5,699 nt of DNA from Chitinophagaceae bacterium (GTDB taxonomy: Bacteria > Bacteroidota > Bacteroidia > Chitinophagales > Chitinophagaceae): NCBI GenBank assembly GCA_017882205.1, contig JADGPY010000251.1, positions 1-5,699 of the forward strand, in the 5' to 3' direction. The translations under genes were made by a program, and so were the position numbers. Under the pieces are notes generated by a model, which saw only the letters and a list, made by a program, of their open reading frames with translations, was not told the DNA's origin and ran no database searches. Numbering within the stretch: position 1 is the stretch's first letter; each line of letters opens with the position of its first letter. This document shows positions 1 to 5,360 of this stretch, piece after piece.

Positions 1-227
1 CATTTTATTCCAAAATGATTATTGGATTTTTTTACCAGGTCACTGTTTCCATTTTCAGTTTCAAGCAAACCTTGCGCTAATGTGATCGCAGCCGGAACAC
101 CCATGCGTTTCATCTCACGGATAGCCAACTCCCTGTGCATCTGAATATATTGATCTACCGTATAATTTTGGGCAGCCGCCAGCAGGATGAAGTTGACAAG
201 GATTGTAAATAAGAATAGTTTTTTCAT
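1..227 (-). CDS. Exported glucosaminidase (GH73/FlgJ-like), N-terminal part only
   Basis: Partial gene: 75 complete codons from the ATG at 227 to the left window edge, with no stop. Residues 1-19 form a signal peptide: MKK, a hydrophobic run, then LLAAA followed by Gln, so cleavage is expected after Ala19. The mature part begins NYTVDQYIQ. Residues 43-75 match the start of the glucosaminidase (endo-beta-N-acetylglucosaminidase, GH73/FlgJ) domain: GVPAAITLAQGLLETENGNS, then LVKKSNNHFGIK. In this family the Glu of the LAQxxLE motif, here Glu56, is the catalytic acid, and the N-NHFGIK segment is strongly conserved. Such enzymes cleave the glycan strand of peptidoglycan outside the cytoplasm; many Bacteroidota versions carry LysM domains at the C-terminus, which cannot be checked here. 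The gene lies 40 bases after the methyltransferase on the same strand and is probably the third gene of that transcript. No Shine-Dalgarno sequence precedes the start. Confidence 0.85.
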   Translation of the reverse strand, partial: MKKLFLFTILVNFILLAAAQNYTVDQYIQMHRELAIREMKRMGVPAAITLAQGLLETENGNSDLVKKSNNHFGIK

Positions 228-267
228 TAAGATTATAAGGCTATTGAATATAATAAATGAATAACGG

Positions 268-909
268 CTATAATTTCCGAATTAATAATACGCCATCCCT
301 TAAAGTTAGCATCATTTGTTCTACTCTGTTATCAGCAGCTACATGTTGATTAAATGCATGAATAGCTTTTGCATTTTTGCCTGTTATATTCTGTTCCAAT
401 ACCTCCGAATGAAACAGTACATTATCTGCAATGATCAACCCGTTGGTATTAACCTGGGGCAAAGTTAATTCGTAATAATCAATATAACCAGTTTTATCGG
501 CATCAATAAAAACAATATCCCATTTTTCATTTAATAACGGAATGATATCAAGCGCATTGCCCTGGTGCAAAATTATTCTATTAAAATATAATGATTTCTT
601 AAAATACCCCTTAGCAGTTTGAGCGTCCTCCAGCCTCAATTCTATCGTATGCAGCATACCGTTAGCCTGCAGGCCTTTCGCCAGGCATAGGGCGCTATAT
701 CCGGTAAAAGTGCCAATCTCCAGCACTCTCGAGGGCCTTAATAAGCAACTCATCATCTCAAGGAATTTTCCCTGTACATGACCGCTAAGCATTTGAGCGT
801 GAGGATGATGATGGTTAGTAAACCTGGAAATTTCAGCCAGAAGCTTATCTTCTTTTGAAGTAAAACCGGCGGCATACTTTTCAGCCATACTATTTACAAT
901 TTCTAACAT
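268..909 (-). CDS. Class I SAM-dependent O-methyltransferase (caffeoyl-CoA OMT-like family)
   Basis: Cytoplasmic enzyme of 213 residues that transfers a methyl group from S-adenosylmethionine to a hydroxyl, usually of a catechol-like substrate; the true substrate is unknown. Visible motifs, numbered from the chosen start: MLSGHVQG at 40-47, the SAM-binding glycine motif VLEIGTFTGYS at 62-72, the acidic HTIE ending at Glu90 that should hold the ribose, FIDADK at 134-139 and ADN at 161-163. The Asp/Asn residues of the last two motifs are the divalent-metal ligands in this family. The fold is complete and of typical length. I chose the ATG at 909, four bases after the symporter stop codon at 914-916, because it gives the usual family N-terminus. 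A TTG at 939 would add ten residues and overlap the symporter by 26 bases, which I consider less likely. An AAGGA lies just before the ATG but too close to be a normal ribosome binding site. Close spacing implies co-transcription with the symporter. Confidence 0.9.
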   Translation of the reverse strand: MLEIVNSMAEKYAAGFTSKEDKLLAEISRFTNHHHPHAQMLSGHVQGKFLEMMSCLLRPSRVLEIGTFTGYSALCLAKGLQANGMLHTIELRLEDAQTAKGYFKKSLYFNRIILHQGNALDIIPLLNEKWDIVFIDADKTGYIDYYELTLPQVNTNGLIIADNVLFHSEVLEQNITGKNAKAIHAFNQHVAADNRVEQMMLTLRDGVLLIRKL

Positions 910-913
910 ATCC

Positions 914-2410
914 TTAACTAACTTTTCTTTTTGATACAAGAAACAGGCCTACAAAAGTAAGAAGGCCATTTACAATGATGAGCTCTTCAGCAAAAACATA
1001 GCCTCCCATTAAAACTGTTGAATATTTATCCAGGAAAAAACATAGTAAGGGAGCCAATATGCATATAATTGGCGTAGCCTTATCCATTACTGACCTGTTT
1101 TTTGCATATAATGAGAAGCCATACAATCCAATCAATGGCCCATAAGTAAATGTTGCCACTTTGAATATCGCACTTACAACAGAGGCATCATTCAAAATTT
1201 TGAACAACAAAATCACGATCAGGATCAGGATAGAAAAGCCAATATGCACAAAATGTCTTTTTTTAACCATGTTCTTATCATTTTCATTTTCCTTTTTGTC
1301 GAATCCAAGAAAGTCAACACAAAATGATGTAGTCAGGGCTGTAAGGGCAGAATCAGTCGTTGCAAAAGTTGCGGCAGTGAGTCCCAGCATAAATACCACT
1401 GCAGGGATACCCTTAAAATGATTTAAAGCGATCTCCGGAAAAAGATAATCGGTTCTTGGTTTCAGGGTGGTAGAATCCAGTGGCACCGCAATATTATTGC
1501 TATGGGCATAGATATAGAGTAATGCGCCCACACTAAGAAAAAATAAATTAATGATTACAAAAACCAGGGTAAAAGTGAACATATTTTTTTGCGCATCATG
1601 TATATTTTTGCAACTAAGATTTTTTTGCATCAGATCCTGGTCTAACCCAAACATCCCAATTGTAACAAACAAACCTCCCAGTAATTGTTTGGATATATGA
1701 AATTTACTGGTAATAAAGTCTTCTGTAAAAAATATTTTCGAGTAGCCGCTATGTTTAATTGTTTCAAAAGCACTCCCAATATTCAGGTGCATGCTTCTAC
1801 AAATAAAATAGATCGATAGAAATACTGAAGCAACAAGGAATACGGTCTGCAAGGTATCAGTAATTATGATTGTTTTGAGCCCCCCTTTAAATGTATAACC
1901 CCAAATCAACATCAGGCAGATCACAATCGTAAACCAGAAAGGAACCCCCATAGAATCAAAAATAAAGCGTTGCAAAACAATGGCTACCAGGTACAACCTG
2001 AATGATGATCCGATGGTCCTTGATAAGAGAAAAATGGCTGCTGCAGTTTTGTGGCTTACTTTACCAAGGGTTCTTTCAATAACCTCATAAATAGATATGA
2101 GCTTCATACGATAGTATAATGGAAGCAAAATGGTTGCTACAACTACATATCCAACTGCATTACCAAGCACAAATTGAAAATATTTGAATTGCGCCCCGGC
2201 AGCATTCCCAACCTCGCCGGGAACAGATATAAAAGTGACCCCACTTAGTGCTGTGCCAATCATTCCGAATGCTACCAGGTACCACTTGGATTTCCTGTTC
2301 GCAATAAAGAAGGTTGAATTATCCGAAGATCTCCTTGAGGTAAAGTATGAGATCATAATTAGCATTAAAAAGTAACCAACTATGAATGACAATAAAACAG
2401 AAGGAGACAT
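914..2410 (-). CDS. Sodium:solute symporter (SSS/SLC5 family), substrate unknown
   Basis: Inner-membrane protein of 498 residues with about 13 hydrophobic segments (roughly 4-22, 43-65, 78-99, 120-150, 156-175, 186-205, 243-256, 277-303, 334-366, 388-406, 411-433, 444-461, 470-493), the normal size and topology for the SSS family, which uses the sodium gradient to import sugars, organic acids, vitamins, amino acids or iodide. Family signatures are present: SGVTFISVPGEVG at 56-68 in the first core helix, GGLKTIIITDTLQ at 176-188, GLDQDLMQKNLSCKN at 255-269, and AATFATTDSALTALTTSFCVD at 346-366. In SSS proteins of known structure the Ser/Thr-rich stretch of that last helix contributes to the sodium site. 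A short charged loop (DKKENENDKN, 371-380) follows. The sequence looks intact, with no lost helix or frameshift. The ATG at 2410 has no Shine-Dalgarno sequence. It is the first gene of a likely symporter-methyltransferase-glucosaminidase transcript; nothing in the window identifies the cargo. Confidence 0.93.
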   Translation of the reverse strand: MSPSVLLSFIVGYFLMLIMISYFTSRRSSDNSTFFIANRKSKWYLVAFGMIGTALSGVTFISVPGEVGNAAGAQFKYFQFVLGNAVGYVVVATILLPLYYRMKLISIYEVIERTLGKVSHKTAAAIFLLSRTIGSSFRLYLVAIVLQRFIFDSMGVPFWFTIVICLMLIWGYTFKGGLKTIIITDTLQTVFLVASVFLSIYFICRSMHLNIGSAFETIKHSGYSKIFFTEDFITSKFHISKQLLGGLFVTIGMFGLDQDLMQKNLSCKNIHDAQKNMFTFTLVFVIINLFFLSVGALLYIYAHSNNIAVPLDSTTLKPRTDYLFPEIALNHFKGIPAVVFMLGLTAATFATTDSALTALTTSFCVDFLGFDKKENENDKNMVKKRHFVHIGFSILILIVILLFKILNDASVVSAIFKVATFTYGPLIGLYGFSLYAKNRSVMDKATPIICILAPLLCFFLDKYSTVLMGGYVFAEELIIVNGLLTFVGLFLVSKRKVS

Positions 2411-2427
2411 GTGGGGCTATTAGTAAT

Positions 2428-2487
2428 GAAAAATTGAAAAATTCTAAGTTCTAAGTTTTAAGCCTGCTGGCCGGCAGGTTCTAAGTT
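2428..2487. repeat. Short tandem repeats flanking a GC-rich palindrome
   Basis: Two perfect tandem copies of GAAAAATT (2428-2443) run into two overlapping copies of TTCTAAGTT (2442-2450 and 2449-2457, a 7-bp period). Then comes the near-perfect 16-bp palindrome CCTGCTGGCCGGCAGG (2463-2478; only one pair is a G-T wobble) and a third TTCTAAGTT (2479-2487). The GC-rich core is sharply different from its AT-rich surroundings. It lies just upstream of the symporter start and would fall in its 5' leader if transcription begins further right. It resembles the dispersed intergenic palindromes (REP-like elements) I associate with Bacteroidota genomes, but copy number cannot be judged from one window. 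Confidence 0.65.
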
Positions 2488-2503
2488 AGTTGGTAAGTCA
2501 TTT

Positions 2504-2575
2504 GGTTTAGAAGTTAAAAAGTTTTAATTAAATTTCATAAATATTCTATATTTCTGAATAAAAAACTTCTAAACC
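2504..2575. repeat. 12-bp perfect inverted repeat across the divergent intergenic region
   Basis: GGTTTAGAAGTT (2504-2515) is the exact reverse complement of AACTTCTAAACC (2564-2575), with a 48-bp AT-rich spacer. The right arm shares its last bases with the left arm of the hairpin at 2567-2600, so the two structures are mutually exclusive as RNA. The arms use the same TTCTAA/TTAGAA word as the neighbouring tandem repeats, so they are probably parts of one repeat family in opposite orientations. Confidence 0.6.
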
Positions 2576-2600
2576 TGCCTGCCGACTGGTAGGTTTAGAA
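2567..2600. repeat. 13-bp stem-loop with GC-rich tip (REP-like copy 2)
   Basis: TTCTAAACCTGCC (2567-2579) pairs with GGTAGGTTTAGAA (2588-2600), 12 of 13 positions Watson-Crick and one G-T, around an 8-base loop TGCCGACT. There is no T-run on either side that would make it a convincing intrinsic terminator, and it lies between two divergent genes where a terminator is not expected. Its CCTGCC core and TTCTAA flanks are shared with the palindrome at 2463-2478, so I read it as a second, diverged member of the same repeat family. Confidence 0.65.
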
Positions 2601-2619
2601 CTGTTATAAATTAGGTAAT

Positions 2620-2648
2620 CAAACTTATTAGTTTGAATTTTATTCAAG
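2620..2648 (-). promoter_or_regulatory. Possible Bacteroidota-type promoter for the symporter transcript
   Basis: On the minus strand TAAGTTTG (2627-2620) fits the TAnnTTTG -7 consensus exactly, and CTTG (2648-2645) lies 17 bases upstream, close to the expected TTTG -33 position. A start near 2613 would give a leader of about 200 bases containing all of the repeat structures. On the plus strand, TTAGTTTG at 2628-2635 is a weaker match that could serve the LOG-family gene, but I see no good -33 box for it. Such short motifs arise easily by chance in AT-rich DNA. Confidence 0.3.
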
Positions 2649-2660
2649 ATAAATAAAATT

Positions 2661-3191
2661 ATGTCAATCAAATCCCTTGCGGCCTTTTGTGGATCCAAAT
2701 CTGGTAATAATCCACTTTTTATTGAACATGCAAAGCAACTGGGATACATTATTGCTCAAAAAGATATAACTCTTGTCTATGGAGGCAGTAATAAAGGGAT
2801 TATGGGAGCAATAGCCAATGCGGTTCTTGAAAAAAAAGGAAGAGTTATAGGTGTTATACCGAAAGTATTGATAGAATGGGAGCATCAGCATATGGGACTT
2901 ACCGAGCTTCATGAAGTTGCAGATATGCATGTGAGAAAAGCAATGCTGTATGAGAAATGTGATGCTGCAATTATTTTAGCAGGAGGATATGGAACACTTG
3001 ATGAATTCTTTGAAATGCTGACATGGAATCAGTTAAGCATTCATAATAAAAAGATCTTTGTTTTGAATTCTGCCGGATTTTATGATCACCTGATCCTTCA
3101 TCTTAAAAAGATGGAAGAAGAATGTTTTTTGTATGATACCATTTTAAAAAGAATGACCATAATAAATACACCTGAAGAGTTATTATTATGA
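2661..3191 (+). CDS. LOG/TIGR00730-family nucleotide 5'-monophosphate phosphoribohydrolase
   Basis: Cytoplasmic Rossmann-like protein of 176 residues. Known members remove the base from nucleoside 5'-monophosphates: they release cytokinin bases in plants and some bacteria, and act as AMP/pyrimidine monophosphate nucleosidases elsewhere. Motifs in order: FCGS at 9-12 and SGNNP at 14-18, VYGGSNKGIMG at 39-49 (phosphate/ribose binding), VIGVIP at 62-67, the catalytic MHVRK at 89-93 (Arg92, Lys93), and GGYGTLDE at 108-115 with the catalytic Glu115, followed by TWNQL. The one departure is Ala107 where the family motif PGGxGT has proline; the catalytic Arg, Lys and Glu are kept, so activity is expected. 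Length and ends are typical, including the PEELL near the C-terminus. The ATG at 2661 follows AT-rich DNA without a Shine-Dalgarno sequence. The gene is divergent from the symporter and convergent with the barrel-protein gene, so it is probably transcribed alone. The name lysine decarboxylase often given to such proteins is historical. Confidence 0.92.
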   Translation: MSIKSLAAFCGSKSGNNPLFIEHAKQLGYIIAQKDITLVYGGSNKGIMGAIANAVLEKKGRVIGVIPKVLIEWEHQHMGLTELHEVADMHVRKAMLYEKCDAAIILAGGYGTLDEFFEMLTWNQLSIHNKKIFVLNSAGFYDHLILHLKKMEEECFLYDTILKRMTIINTPEELLL

Positions 3192-3198
3192 GAAATGC

Positions 3199-3789
3199 TT
3201 ATCTCCGCTGCCTCCTTGCCAACCCAATATTAATTCCCGCCCGCACAACCGGGATGAAATCTCCGTTTGCATCTAAATAAGGGGAGTTAGGATCTTTAAG
3301 TACATCGACCAGGATACTCAGATAAGTAAATGTATTTTTATCTGACCTCGAAGTTGTGTAGCCTGCACCCACTAATAAACTTGGTGCATGTACTGTTTGC
3401 TTTAGCACAGGACCTCCATCGGGTAAATATTTTACTGCAATGAAGTTGTACTCCGGCTCCACTTGCAAGAAAATAAATTGCACTGGGTATATCCTGCTAA
3501 ATACTCCAAGGCCATAGGTAGTATTGTGGTATCTATTATTATACGCATCTCTCGTACTATAATACTCAAAATTTATTACTGTACCTACATCTATCCAACT
3601 CGCCAGGGTATATCCAAAATGCGGGTGTAATCCGGCAACAAATTCATTATTATAGCCACCAAGGCCAAGGGAAATGCTCCCTCCAACAAATAAATTTTCC
3701 GGATCCCATTTTTTTCTATTATTTGAGTCCTGCGCATTAGTCATCAGCGAGTAAAGAATAACAACAATAAATAATAAAGATTTTTTCAT
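3199..3789 (-). CDS. Small exported beta-barrel-like protein of unknown function
   Basis: Protein of 196 residues with a clear signal peptide: MKK, a hydrophobic core, and TNA followed by Gln20, so cleavage is expected after Ala19. The mature part is made of alternating polar/aromatic strands separated by short Gly/Asn/Asp turns (for example LFVGGSISLGLGGY at 33-46, FGYTLASWIDVGTVINFEYY at 58-77, TTYGLGVFSRIYPVQFIFLQ at 90-109, SLLVGAGYTTSR at 137-148, FTYLSILVDVL at 154-164 and VVRAGINIGLA at 181-191). That pattern suits an 8- to 10-strand outer-membrane barrel. The C-terminus ends in a basic ARRQRR rather than the usual aromatic residue, which is somewhat atypical. I do not recognise a specific family or function. 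Its ATG overlaps the TGA of the upstream dehydrogenase (ATGA, 3789-3786), so it should be translated in step with it. Its stop codon faces that of the LOG-family gene only 7 bases away, with no visible terminator between. Confidence 0.8.
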   Translation of the reverse strand: MKKSLLFIVVILYSLMTNAQDSNNRKKWDPENLFVGGSISLGLGGYNNEFVAGLHPHFGYTLASWIDVGTVINFEYYSTRDAYNNRYHNTTYGLGVFSRIYPVQFIFLQVEPEYNFIAVKYLPDGGPVLKQTVHAPSLLVGAGYTTSRSDKNTFTYLSILVDVLKDPNSPYLDANGDFIPVVRAGINIGLARRQRR

Positions 3790-5216
3790 TGAAGGGTTGT
3801 TTTTGAAAGATCAAATATTTTGCCTGCATTCAAAATATTATTGGGATCAAATAATCTCTTTATTCCACGCATCAGATCTAACTGGACCTGGCTAAATACT
3901 ACATCCATAAAATTTTTTTGAATCAACCCTATTCCATGTTCTCCACTTATCGTGCCACCCAGCGATTTCACCAGTTTAAATAAGGCACGCAATGAAACTA
4001 CCATTTCCGGATTATCCTGGCTATTTTCAGTACCTTCCTTTTTAATGCGAATATGCAAATTCCCATCACCTGCATGGCCATAGCACACCGCTTTAAAGCC
4101 ATATTCTATACCAAGCTGTTTCATGCCTTTAATAAGTGCGGGTAGCTCAGCACGAGGAACCACGGTATCTTCTTCTATTGTATACCCATCGATCTTAACA
4201 GCTTCGGCTACCCTTCTTCGTAACTTCCATAACTCTGCTTTCTGAACTGCATTATCAGCAAAATATATTTCACCACAATCGTATCCAGCAAGTAATTCCG
4301 AAATGGCTTCCATATCCAGCATCAATGTATCCAGGTGGTTGCCATCTACTTCAATTATCAGGTGGGCTGCAGTGTCGTCTGTAATAGGAATGGCCGTACT
4401 CTGGACAAAGGTGGCAACAATGCGCAACGCATCAATTTCTATCAGCTCCAGTCCGCTGGGAGTATACCCTGCGCGGAAAATAGCGCTCACAGCCTCACTA
4501 GCCTTTTCAATACTTCTAAACGGAACAAGCATCAGAAGATCATACATTGGTAATGGTATCAGGCGTAGTACGATCCTGGTTACGATTCCCAGGGTACCCT
4601 CGCTCCCAACCATTAATTGTGTAAGATTATAACCTGTAGAATTCTTAAGCACATTTGATCCTGTCCAGATAATCTCGCCGGTTGGAAGTACCACCTCAAG
4701 ATTCAGGACATAGTCTTTTACCACTCCGTATTTCACAGCTTTAGGCCCCCCGCTGTTTTCGGCAATATTACCTCCAATAAAGCATGAACCCCGGCTGCTT
4801 GGATCCGGAGGATAAAATAATCCTCTTTCCTTAACAGCATTTTGCAATATCTCAGTGATAACCCCCGGCTCGGTAATTACCTGCAAGTTTCTCTCATCTA
4901 TAGAAATAATATCGTTCATGCGTTCTGTGGATATCACTATTCCACCGAGGTGGGGCAAAGCGCCTCCGCTAAGTCCGGTACCACCGCCTCGTGGCGTAAC
5001 TGGTATCCTGAATTGATTGCAGATCTTTAAAATTTCGCTTATCTCTACTGCTGTTCTTGGCTTAATAACTAAATCCGGTAAATAGTGCAAATGTTCAGTT
5101 TCATCATGAGAATAGATAGATAAGGATTCATCATCTGAAAAAACAAACTCATTTCCCACAATCCTCCTGAAACTACCTACATGCTCAGAAGTGGTATTAT
5201 ATGTTTCAACTGCCAT
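3786..5216 (-). CDS. FAD-binding oxidoreductase, GlcD/D-lactate dehydrogenase family
   Basis: Enzyme of 476 residues from the VAO/PCMH flavoprotein superfamily that oxidises a 2-hydroxy acid (glycolate, D-lactate or D-2-hydroxyglutarate in known relatives) to the 2-keto acid. Numbered from the ATG at 5216: the FAD pyrophosphate motif PRGGGTGLSGG at 75-85, PPDPSSRGSCFIGGNIAENSG beginning near 136, YGVVKDYVL at 163-171, GSEGTLG at 204-210, and in the FAD-linked oxidase C-terminal domain GHAGDGNLH at 380-388, SGEHGIG at 424-430 and NNILNAGKIF at 459-468. The His and Glu of the C-terminal motifs are the metal and substrate ligands of the family. Length matches GlcD-type subunits; no fused iron-sulfur domain and no GlcE/GlcF partner are present here, so it may act alone and pass electrons to another carrier. 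A TTG at 5219 directly precedes the ATG; I prefer the ATG. The stop overlaps the start of the barrel-protein gene by ATGA. No matching TAnnTTTG promoter was found upstream on this strand. Confidence 0.93.
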   Translation of the reverse strand: MAVETYNTTSEHVGSFRRIVGNEFVFSDDESLSIYSHDETEHLHYLPDLVIKPRTAVEISEILKICNQFRIPVTPRGGGTGLSGGALPHLGGIVISTERMNDIISIDERNLQVITEPGVITEILQNAVKERGLFYPPDPSSRGSCFIGGNIAENSGGPKAVKYGVVKDYVLNLEVVLPTGEIIWTGSNVLKNSTGYNLTQLMVGSEGTLGIVTRIVLRLIPLPMYDLLMLVPFRSIEKASEAVSAIFRAGYTPSGLELIEIDALRIVATFVQSTAIPITDDTAAHLIIEVDGNHLDTLMLDMEAISELLAGYDCGEIYFADNAVQKAELWKLRRRVAEAVKIDGYTIEEDTVVPRAELPALIKGMKQLGIEYGFKAVCYGHAGDGNLHIRIKKEGTENSQDNPEMVVSLRALFKLVKSLGGTISGEHGIGLIQKNFMDVVFSQVQLDLMRGIKRLFDPNNILNAGKIFDLSKTTLQ

Positions 5217-5283
5217 CAATCTATATTTCTATAAAAGTCGGAATAAAAAGGGGCAAAAAAATATTTTATCAAAAAATGTAACT

Positions 5284-5326
5284 ATATACGAACAAGATCG
5301 TATATTTGAATACGAAGACATTCGTA
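5284..5326. promoter_or_regulatory. Two phased 17-bp dyad operators around the promoter of the right-edge gene
   Basis: Site 1 (5286-5302) and site 2 (5310-5326) share the form ATACGAA-N5-TCGTA, that is a TACGA-N7-TCGTA dyad, with 12 fixed bases identical and starts exactly 24 bp apart. Site 1 extends to an 8-bp inverted repeat, ATATACGA (5284-5291) and TCGTATAT (5298-5305); site 2 has the 6-bp arms TACGAA and TTCGTA (5311-5316, 5321-5326). Site 1 overlaps the -7 element and site 2 the expected transcription start. This is what an operator for a dimeric regulator looks like; the regulator itself is not in the window. Control of the divergent dehydrogenase gene is also possible. Confidence 0.6.
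5301..5308 (+). promoter_or_regulatory. Bacteroidota-type -7 promoter element for the right-edge gene
   Basis: TATATTTG is an exact match to the TAnnTTTG -7 consensus and lies between the two operator dyads. A start near 5315 would give a leader of about 40 bases before the ATG at 5357. The -33 region (around 5278-5282, TGTAA) is a poor match to TTTG, which would fit a promoter that is weak or needs an activator. Confidence 0.5.
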
Positions 5327-5348
5327 ACATAATTATTAATCATCAAAT

Positions 5349-5360
5349 ATGAGACCATGA
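5349..5360 (+). other. Three-codon upstream ORF (Met-Arg-Pro-stop) overlapping the next start
   Basis: ATG AGA CCA TGA at 5349-5360. Its stop codon overlaps the ATG of the following gene (5357-5359) in the ATGA arrangement. It could allow translational coupling or be a chance ATG in the leader; no ribosome binding site is visible for either start. Confidence 0.25.

Noticed and set aside
910..939. TTG start at 939 that would lengthen the O-methyltransferase by ten residues
   Set aside because: It needs a rare start codon and a 26-base overlap with the symporter. The ATG at 909 lies 4 bases past the symporter stop and gives the usual family N-terminus.
1161..1421. Plus-strand open frame opposite the symporter
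   Set aside because: The minus strand here encodes conserved symporter helices including the AATFATTDSAL motif, so this frame is an antisense shadow.
2567..2600. Intrinsic terminator
   Set aside because: The stem is strong, but no T-run follows on either strand and the flanking genes diverge, so a terminator makes little sense here.
2546..2930. Two minus-strand open frames opposite the LOG-family gene
   Set aside because: They lie over a strongly conserved plus-strand coding sequence and encode no recognisable domain or signal peptide.
3192..3198. Shared bidirectional terminator between the convergent LOG-family and barrel-protein genes
   Set aside because: Only 7 bases separate the stop codons and I see no hairpin there or in the adjoining coding ends.
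4303..5030. Several short plus-strand open frames opposite the dehydrogenase
   Set aside because: They overlap conserved FAD-binding sequence on the other strand and show no domain or start context of their own.
5217..5219. TTG immediately before the ATG of the GlcD-type dehydrogenase
   Set aside because: It adds a single residue next to a good ATG, with no ribosome binding site favouring it.
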